From Edaphobacter paludis (GTDB lineage Bacteria > Acidobacteriota > Terriglobia > Terriglobales > Acidobacteriaceae), in NCBI RefSeq assembly GCF_039993895.1, contig NZ_CP121194.1, positions 2,108,001-2,172,000 of the forward strand: 64,000 nt of DNA, in the 5' to 3' direction. Position 1 is the stretch's first letter. Each line of letters opens with the position of its first letter. A model generated the notes under the pieces. The model had not been told where the DNA came from. It saw only the letters and a list, made by a program, of their open reading frames with translations, and made no database searches. This document shows, in pieces, positions 56,067 through 64,000 of this stretch. A program made the translations under genes and the position numbers.

Positions 56067-56074
56067 GAGTAGCG

Positions 56075-57514
56075 TCAGGAGTAGCGGAAGAGCGCTTTGA
56101 AGCCGTAGTCCATGTGCTGCTGAATGTGGCAGTGAAAGAGGGCGAGACCGGGCTGGTTGGCGGTGAAATCGACGACGGCACGACCATAATAGGGGACGAC
56201 CACGGTGTCCTTAATAATGCCCGAGGTTTTCTTGCCGTTGATTTCGGCCAACTCCCACAGGTGGCGGTGCAGGTGCATAGGATGGGCGTCGTCGGTGCGG
56301 TTGCGCATGACGAGCCGATAGCGCGTGCCCTGCTGGAGGAGGAACTCGCGCTCGTGAGGATAAGGTTTGCCGTTTACAAGCCAAGAGTTGAACTTGCCCA
56401 TGCCGCCGGGGATCTTTTCAAAGATAAGCTCGATGGTTTGCTGCGGAGCGGGCGAGATGGCGTTTGGGGCGCCGAAGAGGGTGTAGTCCCAGGACACTTT
56501 GGGAGGGTCAACCCACTGGGGACGCCGGGGCTGGCCGGCGTATTCCACTACAACACCGAGCCCGGAGTCGCGAACGATCTTCTCGGTCGAACCGAGCACC
56601 CAGACGCCGGGAAGGTTCATCTCGATGACGACATCGATGCGTTCGCCTGCGCCGAGGAAGATGGAATCGAGCGTCTGTGGTGTTGGGACCGGGTTGCCGT
56701 CGAGGGCGATGACCTTCATCTTATGACCGGCGAGTGCGATGCGACGGTTTTCGATGGCGCTGGCGTTGAGGAAGTGAATGAGGAGACGCTGCCCTTCGCG
56801 GACACGGATAGGGTCACCCGATCCGAGCGCCTTGTCGTTGATCGAGTAGATCATGGAGCTGACTTCGAGACCGTTGGGATCGGTATTGAGTATGGCGGGT
56901 TTTTCCAGGAACGGGCCGTTATGGGTGTCGTCATCGTCGTCTTCCATGGTGGCGGTGAAGAAGGGTTCCCAATCGCGGAGGGCAAGAAAGAGCTCCTGGT
57001 CGTAGTGGCCGGGGTCGTTGCCACCGTCGACGAAGACGAAGCCGAACTGGCCGGTGTACGCACCTTTGTGCAGGTCGTCCATGGCCATGGCATGAGAGTG
57101 GTACCAGCGGCTGCCGGCCGGGCCCGGCGTGAGTTGGAAGCGATGGCTGCCGCGCGGAGGAACCGGCGGCGAATCTTCCTCCTGGGTGCCGTCGACCTCT
57201 GGCGGTATAAGCATTCCGTGCCAGTGGACGAGTTCCGGGGTGTCGGTGTCGTTGACGACATCAACGGTGATAGGCTTGCCTTCGCGCATCCGAAGCACCG
57301 GTCCTGGTGCAATGGCGTTGTAGCCGATGGTGGAGAGGATGTGCGAGGGGGCGAGTTCGACGGTCACAGGGGCGATGCGGAGGGTGTAGTCCGCTTTGCT
57401 GCCGGGCGAGGGCGCGGCGGGGGACATGGCCGCCTGAGCCAGCAGAAACGGACGCATTATGCCGGTTTGCGCCAATGTCATGCCGCCGAGCTTTAGTAAA
57501 TCGCGCCGTTTCAC
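56075..57514 (-). CDS. Tat-exported multicopper oxidase
   Basis: A 479-residue enzyme with Tat signal (MKRRDLLKLGGMTLAQTG). All four copper motifs are visible: HWHGMLIPPEVDG, RWYHSHAMAMDD, HPMHLHRHLWEL (HxxHxH) and HCHIQQHMDYGF (HCHIxxH, type 1/3 copper). This is a periplasmic laccase/CopA-like oxidase; phenolics, metals or organic substrates are possible. A 460-codon ORF on the opposite strand is a GC-rich shadow. Confidence 0.95.
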   Translation of the reverse strand: MKRRDLLKLGGMTLAQTGIMRPFLLAQAAMSPAAPSPGSKADYTLRIAPVTVELAPSHILSTIGYNAIAPGPVLRMREGKPITVDVVNDTDTPELVHWHGMLIPPEVDGTQEEDSPPVPPRGSHRFQLTPGPAGSRWYHSHAMAMDDLHKGAYTGQFGFVFVDGGNDPGHYDQELFLALRDWEPFFTATMEDDDDDTHNGPFLEKPAILNTDPNGLEVSSMIYSINDKALGSGDPIRVREGQRLLIHFLNASAIENRRIALAGHKMKVIALDGNPVPTPQTLDSIFLGAGERIDVVIEMNLPGVWVLGSTEKIVRDSGLGVVVEYAGQPRRPQWVDPPKVSWDYTLFGAPNAISPAPQQTIELIFEKIPGGMGKFNSWLVNGKPYPHEREFLLQQGTRYRLVMRNRTDDAHPMHLHRHLWELAEINGKKTSGIIKDTVVVPYYGRAVVDFTANQPGLALFHCHIQQHMDYGFKALFRYS

Positions 57515-57651
57515 TGTGGTTCACCACTAAAAACGATTGGAACCGGGACGCCGGGTGCAACAAGCCACCCCCTCGCTCCGTCTATCTACTTATTAGACAG
57601 CGTCGCAGGCATTTCTGGTACTCTCGCCGCGCAACTCCCGCGGAGGTCCCG

Positions 57652-58470
57652 ATGAAGCTCTCGCAGATCGCAGTAACGTCGGTAGTGGCTGCAACCTGCT
57701 GTGCGGGAGTGTGGGGCTACCAGAGGGTGGCTGACTTCGGGTTCGGGAATGACGATTCTCCGACCAATGTGAAGTCGGAGTTCTACTGGTCGCGGCTGGC
57801 CTATACGACCAATACAGAGGACAGCTTCGGCGGGTATGGCGGATATGGCCGTCGTGGCGGATACTGGTGGCGCAATGCCTGGTCGCGCGACTATCCGAAG
57901 GCGGACCGCCAGTTCCTGATCGCTATGCACCGGCTGACTCGCATTGACGGACGACCGACGGAGCAGGTTGTGACCCTAGACTCCGACGAGATCTTCAACT
58001 ATCCGTGGATCTATGCGGTGCAGGTGCAGATGTGGTCGTTCACCGATGCAGAGGCTAAGCGCTTACGAGAATATCTGTTGAAGGGGGGCTTCCTGATGGT
58101 GGACGACTTTCACGGAACGGAAGACTGGGAGAACTTTATGAACGGGATGCGACAGGTGCTCCCTGACCGCCCGGTGGAAGATCTCCAGAGCGGGGATGAG
58201 ATATTCCACACGCTTTACGACGTTGATGACAAGATGCAGATTCCGGGCGAGCAATGGATTCGCACCGGCCGGACGTATGAGAAGGACGGCTACCAACCTA
58301 AGTGGCGCGCCATCCGAGACGACAAGGGCCGCATCATGGTCGCCATCTGCCACAACATGCACTTGGGCGATGCATGGGAGTGGGCGGACGATCCAAATTA
58401 TCCCGAACCGTTTGCCTCGATGGCTTTTCGCGTGGGACTGGACTACATCATCTATGACATGACGCATTAG
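57652..58470 (+). CDS. DUF4159 protein
   Basis: A 272-residue protein with an N-terminal export signal (KLSQIAVTSVVAATCCAGVW) followed by a Gly/Tyr-rich stretch (FGGYGGYGRRGGYWW). The DUF4159 core has KADRQFLIAMHRLTRIDG, NYPWIYAVQVQMWSFTD, GGFLMVDDFHGTEDWENFM and DYIIYDMTH, a glutamine-amidotransferase-like fold lacking obvious catalytic residues. ATG 57652 follows GGAGG. First gene of a run of five same-strand genes that recurs in Acidobacteriota next to MoxR ATPases. Confidence 0.88.
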   Translation: MKLSQIAVTSVVAATCCAGVWGYQRVADFGFGNDDSPTNVKSEFYWSRLAYTTNTEDSFGGYGGYGRRGGYWWRNAWSRDYPKADRQFLIAMHRLTRIDGRPTEQVVTLDSDEIFNYPWIYAVQVQMWSFTDAEAKRLREYLLKGGFLMVDDFHGTEDWENFMNGMRQVLPDRPVEDLQSGDEIFHTLYDVDDKMQIPGEQWIRTGRTYEKDGYQPKWRAIRDDKGRIMVAICHNMHLGDAWEWADDPNYPEPFASMAFRVGLDYIIYDMTH

Positions 58471-58501
58471 AACGACGAAGCTTGTACCCGGGTGCAAGGG
58501 C

Positions 58502-60787
58502 ATGTTTGAGTTTCTCTTCAAATATCCGAGTCCGGTCTTCACCAAAGGGCGGTTTTTGCTGCTCTCTTCGTGGCCTGTGTGGCTGCTGTTGGTGATCATT
58601 GTCGCTTCGATCGGCGGGCTGGCGCTGCTGGTGCACTGGAGACTGCGCGGCGCTGCTCCAAAATTGCAAAGCCGGCGCGCATGGACGGTGTGGGCGATGC
58701 AGTCGACGTTCGTGGCGCTGGTGCTTCTGCTGTTGTGGCAGCCGGCGGTCACGGTGGCGGCGCTGAGCTCGCAGCAGAACATTATCGCCGTCGTGGTGGA
58801 TGACTCGCGCAGCATGGCTATTGCGGACAGCAATGGCAAGACGCGCGAGGCCGCGGCTCTGGCTGTGCTTGAGGACGGCATCATCTCCGGCCTGCAAAAG
58901 CGTTTCCAGACGCGCATCTATCGGCTGGACACGGGAGTTGCGCAGGTGGATGACCTTAGCAGCATCGCGCCAACGGAGGCCGCAACACACATCGGCGATG
59001 GACTGAAACAGCTCGCCACGGAGACATCCGACCTTCCTGTTGGAGCAATTCTGCTTCTTAGCGATGGCAACCAGAACACTGCCGGGATGAGCGGGTCGGG
59101 GATTAGCGTGGATGCGTTCGAGGCATTGCGAAACAGGCATTTGCCGGTACACACGATCGGCTTCGGCAACCCGGAGCACGCACATGACGTGGAACTGGAG
59201 AATGCAAGCGTCGCGCCGAGTGCCGTCGTCAATGCGCGTCTGGCCGCAACGGTAAGTTTTGCGCAGCACGGCTATGCAGGCCAGAAGGCGGTGCTCACGG
59301 TCCGCGATGGCGACAAGACACTTGTGGCTCAGGAAGTAACGTTGGCGGCTAACGGCGCGATCCAAACAGAGCAGCTTTTTTTCTCCGCTGGCGTCGCAGG
59401 TGCGAAGAGCCTTCAGTTTGGAATTGAGCCGCTGGGGGGCGAGGACAACCTTAGCAACAACACGATGACGCGACCGGTGCTGGTGAGCGATGCGAAGCGG
59501 AGGATTCTGTACATCGAAGGCGAGCCGCGGTGGGAGTACAAGTTCATCCGGCGCGCGGAAGACGATGATCCCACGGTGCAACTCGTCTCGATGCTGCGCA
59601 CGAGTGAGAACAAGATCTACCGGCAGGGTATCAGCGATCCAAATGAGCTGGCCGACGGCTTTCCGGTGCGGCCCGAGGATCTCTTCGGCTACGCCGGCAT
59701 CATTATCGGCTCGGTCGATGCCGATTACTTCACACCGCTACAGCAGGAGCTGTTGTGCGAATATGTCGATCGGCGTGGTGGCGGGGTACTTTTCCTCGGT
59801 GGCCGGTCATCGTTGAGCGATGGAGGCTGGGGCGTCTCGAGTATGAATGCGTTGTTGCCTACGTTTCTGCCTGCGGGTCGCAATAACTTTCATCGCAACT
59901 CGGCGACTGTGGAGTTGACGGCGGAGGGTGTAGATTCCCCTATTACACGGCTGCTAGATGATCCGATTAAGAATGCCCAGCGCTGGAAGAAGCTGACGTA
60001 TCTGGCCGATTATGAGGATCCGGGCTCGCCAAAGCCCGGCGCGACTGTACTTGCAGAGATGAACGTTGGGCGTCACGAGTTGCCGCTGCTGATTACGCAG
60101 AGCTATGGACACGGCCGCACCGCAATCATGGCGACCGGTGGCACATGGCGGTGGCAGATGAGCGAGGCTCTTGGCGATCGATCGCACGATCTGTTCTGGC
60201 AGCAGCTTTTACGTTGGCTGGTTGCGGATTCTCCCGGCCCGGTAACTGCGTCTATGCCAGCCCGAAATCTGATGGACGAGGGTAATGTACAGATCTCGGC
60301 GCAGGTGCATGACCGAGAGTTCAAGCCTGCAGGGGACGCGCATGTTACGGCGCACATCGTCGGCCCAGAGGGTGTTAATGCGGTGCTCGAGCTGGCGCCA
60401 TCGCAGGACACGCCGGGCCTGTATGAGGCAGAGTGGACCGCTGAGAAGCCTGGAGCGTACCTGGGGGAGGTCACGGCGGAGTCCACCGGCAGCAAACCGC
60501 AGGAGCTGGGCCGCGACGTGCTGATCTTCCAGCGTGAGAACGGCGTCGCCGAGAATTTCCATACGGAACAGAACCGCCAATTGCTGGAACAGCTTTCAGC
60601 GCAGACCGGCGGCCGTTACTGGGAGCCCTCGAAACTGAAGGATTTACCGCGCGACATCTCATATTCGGAAGCGGGAATTTCGGTACGCACGACAAACGAG
60701 TTGTGGAATATGCCAATCGTATTTCTGCTTCTGCTGGGGTTGCTGATTGCCGAGTGGCTGCTTCGTCGCAAGTGGGGTGTCGTATGA
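58502..60787 (+). CDS. Membrane protein with VWA-like and amidotransferase-like domains
   Basis: A 761-residue protein. Two N-terminal membrane helices (WPVWLLLVIIVASIGGLALL and QSTFVALVLLLLWQPAV) and one at the C terminus (MPIVFLLLLGLLIAEWLL) frame a large periplasmic part. It has a VWA-like segment (IIAVVVDDSRSMAIAD, AILLLSDGNQNTAG; DxSxS present), Ig-like regions and a class I amidotransferase-like domain (RILYIEGEPRWEYKFIRRA). It resembles BatA/BatB-type proteins that work with MoxR ATPases in envelope or metalloprotein maturation. The stop overlaps the next ATG. Confidence 0.85.
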   Translation: MFEFLFKYPSPVFTKGRFLLLSSWPVWLLLVIIVASIGGLALLVHWRLRGAAPKLQSRRAWTVWAMQSTFVALVLLLLWQPAVTVAALSSQQNIIAVVVDDSRSMAIADSNGKTREAAALAVLEDGIISGLQKRFQTRIYRLDTGVAQVDDLSSIAPTEAATHIGDGLKQLATETSDLPVGAILLLSDGNQNTAGMSGSGISVDAFEALRNRHLPVHTIGFGNPEHAHDVELENASVAPSAVVNARLAATVSFAQHGYAGQKAVLTVRDGDKTLVAQEVTLAANGAIQTEQLFFSAGVAGAKSLQFGIEPLGGEDNLSNNTMTRPVLVSDAKRRILYIEGEPRWEYKFIRRAEDDDPTVQLVSMLRTSENKIYRQGISDPNELADGFPVRPEDLFGYAGIIIGSVDADYFTPLQQELLCEYVDRRGGGVLFLGGRSSLSDGGWGVSSMNALLPTFLPAGRNNFHRNSATVELTAEGVDSPITRLLDDPIKNAQRWKKLTYLADYEDPGSPKPGATVLAEMNVGRHELPLLITQSYGHGRTAIMATGGTWRWQMSEALGDRSHDLFWQQLLRWLVADSPGPVTASMPARNLMDEGNVQISAQVHDREFKPAGDAHVTAHIVGPEGVNAVLELAPSQDTPGLYEAEWTAEKPGAYLGEVTAESTGSKPQELGRDVLIFQRENGVAENFHTEQNRQLLEQLSAQTGGRYWEPSKLKDLPRDISYSEAGISVRTTNELWNMPIVFLLLLGLLIAEWLLRRKWGVV

Positions 60788-61722
60788 GCCGCATCTCTTT
60801 CCGTATAACTGTCTTCGCAGCGGTCGTTGTGTTCGCGGTGCAGGCGCGTGCGGCAGTTTACTACGTCACCGTAGCCGGGCTTGGCGGTGAGCCGGACTAT
60901 GAGCAACGCTTCACGGCTGAGGCGAAAGACCTGGACAAAACCTTTAAAGCCGCAGGGGCCGCGGCACATGTCTATACGCTGACAGGTGCGCAGGCAACCG
61001 CGTTGCAGTTGAAGGAGACACTGACTGCAGTGGCACACGATGCCAAGGCAGAGGATGATTTTGTACTCATTCTGATCGGTCATGGCTCCTTCGATGGCAT
61101 CGAGTATAAATTCAACTTAATGGGACCGGATGTGACCGGCGCTGATCTCGCGGCGATGTGCGACCGTATTCCCGCGCGGCGTCAGCTCGTCGTCAACACG
61201 ACCAGCGCCAGCGGCGGAGGGGTACAGGCGCTCGAGCGACCAGGGCGCGCAGTGATTGCGGCTACGAAGTCGGGCACTGAGAAAAACGCAACGGTCTTTG
61301 CGCGCTACTGGGTGGAGGCTTTGCAGGATTCGGCCGCCGACACGGACAAAAGTGACTCCATTAGTGCCATGGAGGCCTTCACCTATGCGACGAAGAAGAC
61401 GACTGCCTTCTACAACTCGCAGAAGCGGCTGGCAACGGAGCATGCGGTCTTCGATGACGTCGGACATGGGGAAGCAGTGCGCGAGGCCAGCAGTGACCAA
61501 GGAGCGCTGATGTCGAGTTTCGCGGTGCTCCGCCTTCACGGAAGTCAGCAGGCAGCGAACGATCCAGCAAAACGTGACCTGCTGGCGAAGAAAGAGGAGC
61601 TCGAGCAGAAGATCGACGCACTGAAGTATCAGAAGGCGGCAATGGATCCCGCGGATTACAAGAAGCAGCTAACAACCGCATTACTGGATCTGGCAAGAGT
61701 GCAGGAGGACCTCGACAAATGA
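60784..61722 (+). CDS. Exported caspase/legumain-like fold protein, probably inactive
   Basis: A 312-residue protein with signal peptide (RISFRITVFAAVVVFAVQAR). The body has a caspase-hemoglobinase fold pattern: YYVTVAGLGGEPDYEQRF, FVLILIGHGSFDG (His position kept) and RRQLVVNTTSASGGG, where the catalytic Cys of the usual ACxSG motif is replaced by Ser (TTSASGG). The C-terminal 60 residues form a coiled coil (DLLAKKEELEQKIDALKYQK). It is therefore probably a pseudoprotease or binding subunit. Start and stop overlap neighbours by 4 nt. Confidence 0.75.
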   Translation: MSRISFRITVFAAVVVFAVQARAAVYYVTVAGLGGEPDYEQRFTAEAKDLDKTFKAAGAAAHVYTLTGAQATALQLKETLTAVAHDAKAEDDFVLILIGHGSFDGIEYKFNLMGPDVTGADLAAMCDRIPARRQLVVNTTSASGGGVQALERPGRAVIAATKSGTEKNATVFARYWVEALQDSAADTDKSDSISAMEAFTYATKKTTAFYNSQKRLATEHAVFDDVGHGEAVREASSDQGALMSSFAVLRLHGSQQAANDPAKRDLLAKKEELEQKIDALKYQKAAMDPADYKKQLTTALLDLARVQEDLDK

Positions 61723-63917
61723 GACGCCTGATGCTATTTCTTGCACCATTGTTGGCATGCACCGTTGTAGCTCAGGCGGCTGTGCCTGCAGACTGCTGGT
61801 CGTTGCGCAAGCATGGGCATCGCGCGGAGGCACAGTCGTGTTTTGAGGGATTGACCCACGGCAACGATGCGTACACGCGGGCCGAAGGCTTCTGGGGCCT
61901 TGAAGAGTGGGAGCAGGCGAACGGACAGTTCCGCCTGGCCACGCAGCCGGTGAACAGCAAGGCTATTTACAAAGTGGAGTGGGGCATGTTATTGCACGAA
62001 CGCTTCAATAATCCCGAGGCCGCCGATCTGTTCCATGAAGCGCTCGCGAAGGAGCCGACGAACGCTCAGGCGTATCTGGGGCTAGCGATTGTCTCGGCAG
62101 ACGGCTTTGATGGCAAAGCGAGCGAGTACGCAGAGAAGGCCGTTGTGTTCGATCCCAAGCTGGCCGCGGCGCATGAATTGATGGCAGAGCTTGCGCTTGA
62201 GAATGATGATCGTGACGCGGCTACAGCAGAGGCCGACAAAGCGATTGCATTGGAAGATGACGCTCTAGATGCGATGGCGATCCATGCCGCGGTGGAACTG
62301 ATTGATGATCGCACTCCGGATGCGTGGTTCGCGAAGATTGCCGCGATTAACCCCCACCATGGCGAAGGTTATGCACTGGTGGCGCATCAGCTCGAGATGC
62401 ACTATCGCTACGAGGACGCGGTGACGTACTACCGCAAGGCGGTCGCAGCCGACCCGCGGCTGTGGTCGGCGCATTCAGCACTTGGTCTTGATCTTATGAG
62501 GCTTGGGAAGGAAGATGAGCCGCTAAAGGAGCTGGAGCTGAGTTATAACAACGGCCATCGGGACGCCGCGACAGTGAATAGCCTGCGCTTGCTGGACAGC
62601 TATAAAAATTTCGAGACCTTTCGCGACGATGCGACGATTCTCAGGTTGAACAAAACGGAGGCCGAGTTGTTACGGCCTTATCTGCAGACAGAACTGCACA
62701 CGATTCTCGCAACGTATGACAAGAAATACCGAATGAAGCTACCCGGCCCAGTGCAAGTTGAGGTCTATCCGAATCACGAGGACTTTGCCGTGCGTACGAT
62801 GGGAATGCCGGGGCTCGGCGCGCTCGGCGTGACCTTTGGAGAGATCATTGCAATGGACAGCCCGTCTGCGCGCAGGCCCGGCGACTTTAACTGGGGCGCG
62901 ACCCTTTGGCATGAGATGAGCCACGTCTACATCTTGACAGCCACCAACCATCGCGTACCGCGTTGGTTCACCGAGGGATTGGCGGTCCATGAAGAAGGCG
63001 AACGCTCTGTTGAATGGGGCAATCGCGCCACGCCTGAGGTGCTCATCGCGATTCGTGATAAGAGGTTGTTGCCAATTGAGAAGCTGGACCGCGGCTTCGT
63101 CTATCCGGAGTATCCATCGCAGCTTGTTGTCTCGTATTTTCAGGCAGGCAGCGTTTGTGACTTCGTAAAAGAGAAGTGGAGCGAAGAGAAGCTGCTGGAG
63201 ATGGTCCATTCGTACGCGAAGGTGCAAGCGACGACGCAGGTTGTACAGCGGGACCTTGGACTGACACCGGAGGAGTTCAACAGACAGTACTTTGCGTGGA
63301 TCGACAAGAAGTACGGCGCAGAAGCTGCGCACTTCGACGATTGGCACGAGAAGATGAAGACACTGGTAGCGACATCGGAGCAAAAGCAGTATGACGCCGT
63401 GCTGGCGCAGGGACCTGCGGTTTTGGCGATGTACCCCGAATACGTCGGCGACGCGAACGTCTATGAACTGATGGCTGATGCGGACAAAGCAAAGGGCGAT
63501 ACAAAGGCCGAATTGGCGGCGCTTATTGCTTACGAACATGAAGGCGGTCAGGAGCCTGATGCCTTGAAGCGGCTGGCTGCGCTGGAAGATGCCTCTGGGC
63601 AACAAGCTGAGGCGGCCGCCACTCTGGAGCGCCTGAACTATATCTATCCGGTCAACGATGAGGAATTACATCGCCGGCTGGGCGAATTGCTGTACGCGCA
63701 GAAGCACTATGATGGCGCAATCCACGAGTATGCGGCGGTTCTGGCTTCTAATCCACTGGACAAGGCAGGCGCGGAGTTTCATCTTGCGCAGGCCTACCTT
63801 GCGGCAGGACAGAGAGACAAAGCTCAGGAGAGTGTGCTGGCCGCGCTGGAAGCAGCGCCGGGGTATCGTCCGGCGCAAAAACTCTTGCTGGAGTTGAATC
63901 AATCCCCCAACAAATAA
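61719..63917 (+). CDS. Exported TPR protein with a gluzincin (peptidase MA-like) domain
   Basis: A 732-residue periplasmic protein. Signal peptide RRLMLFLAPLLACTVVAQA. Residues about 30-310 are TPR repeats (AYLGLAIVSADGFDGKASEY, AVTYYRKAVAADPRLWSAHS). Residues about 320-520 form a zinc-peptidase domain with WHEMSHVY (HExxH) and downstream WFTEGLAVHEE (third ligand Glu in the EGLA motif). Residues about 570-730 are further TPRs. An active metallopeptidase or chaperone for envelope proteins is likely. Confidence 0.88.
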   Translation: MRRLMLFLAPLLACTVVAQAAVPADCWSLRKHGHRAEAQSCFEGLTHGNDAYTRAEGFWGLEEWEQANGQFRLATQPVNSKAIYKVEWGMLLHERFNNPEAADLFHEALAKEPTNAQAYLGLAIVSADGFDGKASEYAEKAVVFDPKLAAAHELMAELALENDDRDAATAEADKAIALEDDALDAMAIHAAVELIDDRTPDAWFAKIAAINPHHGEGYALVAHQLEMHYRYEDAVTYYRKAVAADPRLWSAHSALGLDLMRLGKEDEPLKELELSYNNGHRDAATVNSLRLLDSYKNFETFRDDATILRLNKTEAELLRPYLQTELHTILATYDKKYRMKLPGPVQVEVYPNHEDFAVRTMGMPGLGALGVTFGEIIAMDSPSARRPGDFNWGATLWHEMSHVYILTATNHRVPRWFTEGLAVHEEGERSVEWGNRATPEVLIAIRDKRLLPIEKLDRGFVYPEYPSQLVVSYFQAGSVCDFVKEKWSEEKLLEMVHSYAKVQATTQVVQRDLGLTPEEFNRQYFAWIDKKYGAEAAHFDDWHEKMKTLVATSEQKQYDAVLAQGPAVLAMYPEYVGDANVYELMADADKAKGDTKAELAALIAYEHEGGQEPDALKRLAALEDASGQQAEAAATLERLNYIYPVNDEELHRRLGELLYAQKHYDGAIHEYAAVLASNPLDKAGAEFHLAQAYLAAGQRDKAQESVLAALEAAPGYRPAQKLLLELNQSPNK

Positions 63918-63935
63918 CTAACGAGGACAAAATCG

Positions 63936-64000
63936 ATGGCTACTTTTGCCGACTTGAATCCGGATGCAGCACAACTTCAGCAGCGGGTTGAACGCTTTCA
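63936..64000 (+). CDS. Start of a probable MoxR-family AAA ATPase, cut by the window edge
   Basis: Only 21 residues are visible (MATFADLNPDAAQLQQRVER and on). ATG 63936 follows GAGGACAA. The operon context (DUF4159, VWA protein, TPR-metallopeptidase) and the N-terminal helix suggest a MoxR ATPase; the nucleotide-binding motifs are outside the window. Confidence 0.4.
   Translation, partial: MATFADLNPDAAQLQQRVERF

Noticed and set aside
56114..57496. 460-codon plus-strand ORF
   Set aside because: It is antisense to the multicopper oxidase, which has all four copper motifs and a Tat signal; the plus-strand product is low-complexity Gly/Val/Asp with no family features.

Overview
The window reads as chromosome of a soil acidobacterium (Acidobacteriota, probably the Terriglobus/Granulicella/Edaphobacter group). 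This is an inference from the large Oar-type TonB receptors with an N-terminal carboxypeptidase-regulatory domain, several Tat-exported sugar enzymes, the DUF4159/VWA/MoxR-type cluster and moderately high G+C. I found no rRNA, tRNA, CRISPR array or intact insertion sequence.

Layout. 1-2.0 kb: end of a GH20 hexosaminidase-like gene and nagA (N-acetylglucosamine release and deacetylation). 2.1-3.6 kb: an exported WD40/TolB-like protein. 3.9-8.2 kb: the most unusual locus, a minus-strand set made of a Cys-rich repeat peptide, a free-standing HopA1/OspF-like lyase candidate, and a kinase-LanC fusion with a CCG zinc motif. It resembles a lanthipeptide pathway whose synthetase is split in two. A 1,231-residue protein of unknown function is transcribed divergently. 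12.6-14.5 kb: a TonB receptor broken by one frameshift.

14.6-23.4 kb: a stress/dormancy island with BON protein, tandem UspA, a second-type GroEL, a bacterial eRF1-like protein, CBS protein, phosphoribosyltransferase-hydrolase fusion and erythromycin-esterase-like protein. Its content resembles the mycobacterial DosR regulon. Each of the six promoter-proximal genes has its own GTGA-N6-TCAC dyad 52-103 nt upstream, so one CRP/FNR-family regulator probably controls all of them.

23.6-30.4 kb: a tightly overlapping C30-carotenoid (staphyloxanthin-like) operon with desaturase, aldehyde dehydrogenase fused to DUF2141, second desaturase/oxidase, glycosyltransferase, acyltransferase and a small unknown gene. 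An XRE-cupin regulator lies upstream. 31.7-33 kb: an atypical Nramp transporter. 33.3-37.1 kb: a LysR relic, an exported six-hairpin glycosidase and a decayed tyrosine integrase. 37.3-40.6 kb: carboxylesterase and a YegD-like Hsp70.

41-54.6 kb: a sugar-catabolic region with lacI-nagB-gfo/idh/mocA facing an MFS transporter, an Oar-type TonB receptor, three sugar isomerase-like TIM barrels and a Tat-exported oxidoreductase. Two matching promoter-like elements and an ACAATCGATTGT palindrome hint at co-regulation. 54.8-56.1 kb: relic of another TonB receptor. 56.1-57.5 kb: multicopper oxidase. 57.6-64 kb: an envelope operon (DUF4159, VWA membrane protein, caspase-like pseudoprotease, TPR-metallopeptidase, and the first codons of a probable MoxR ATPase).
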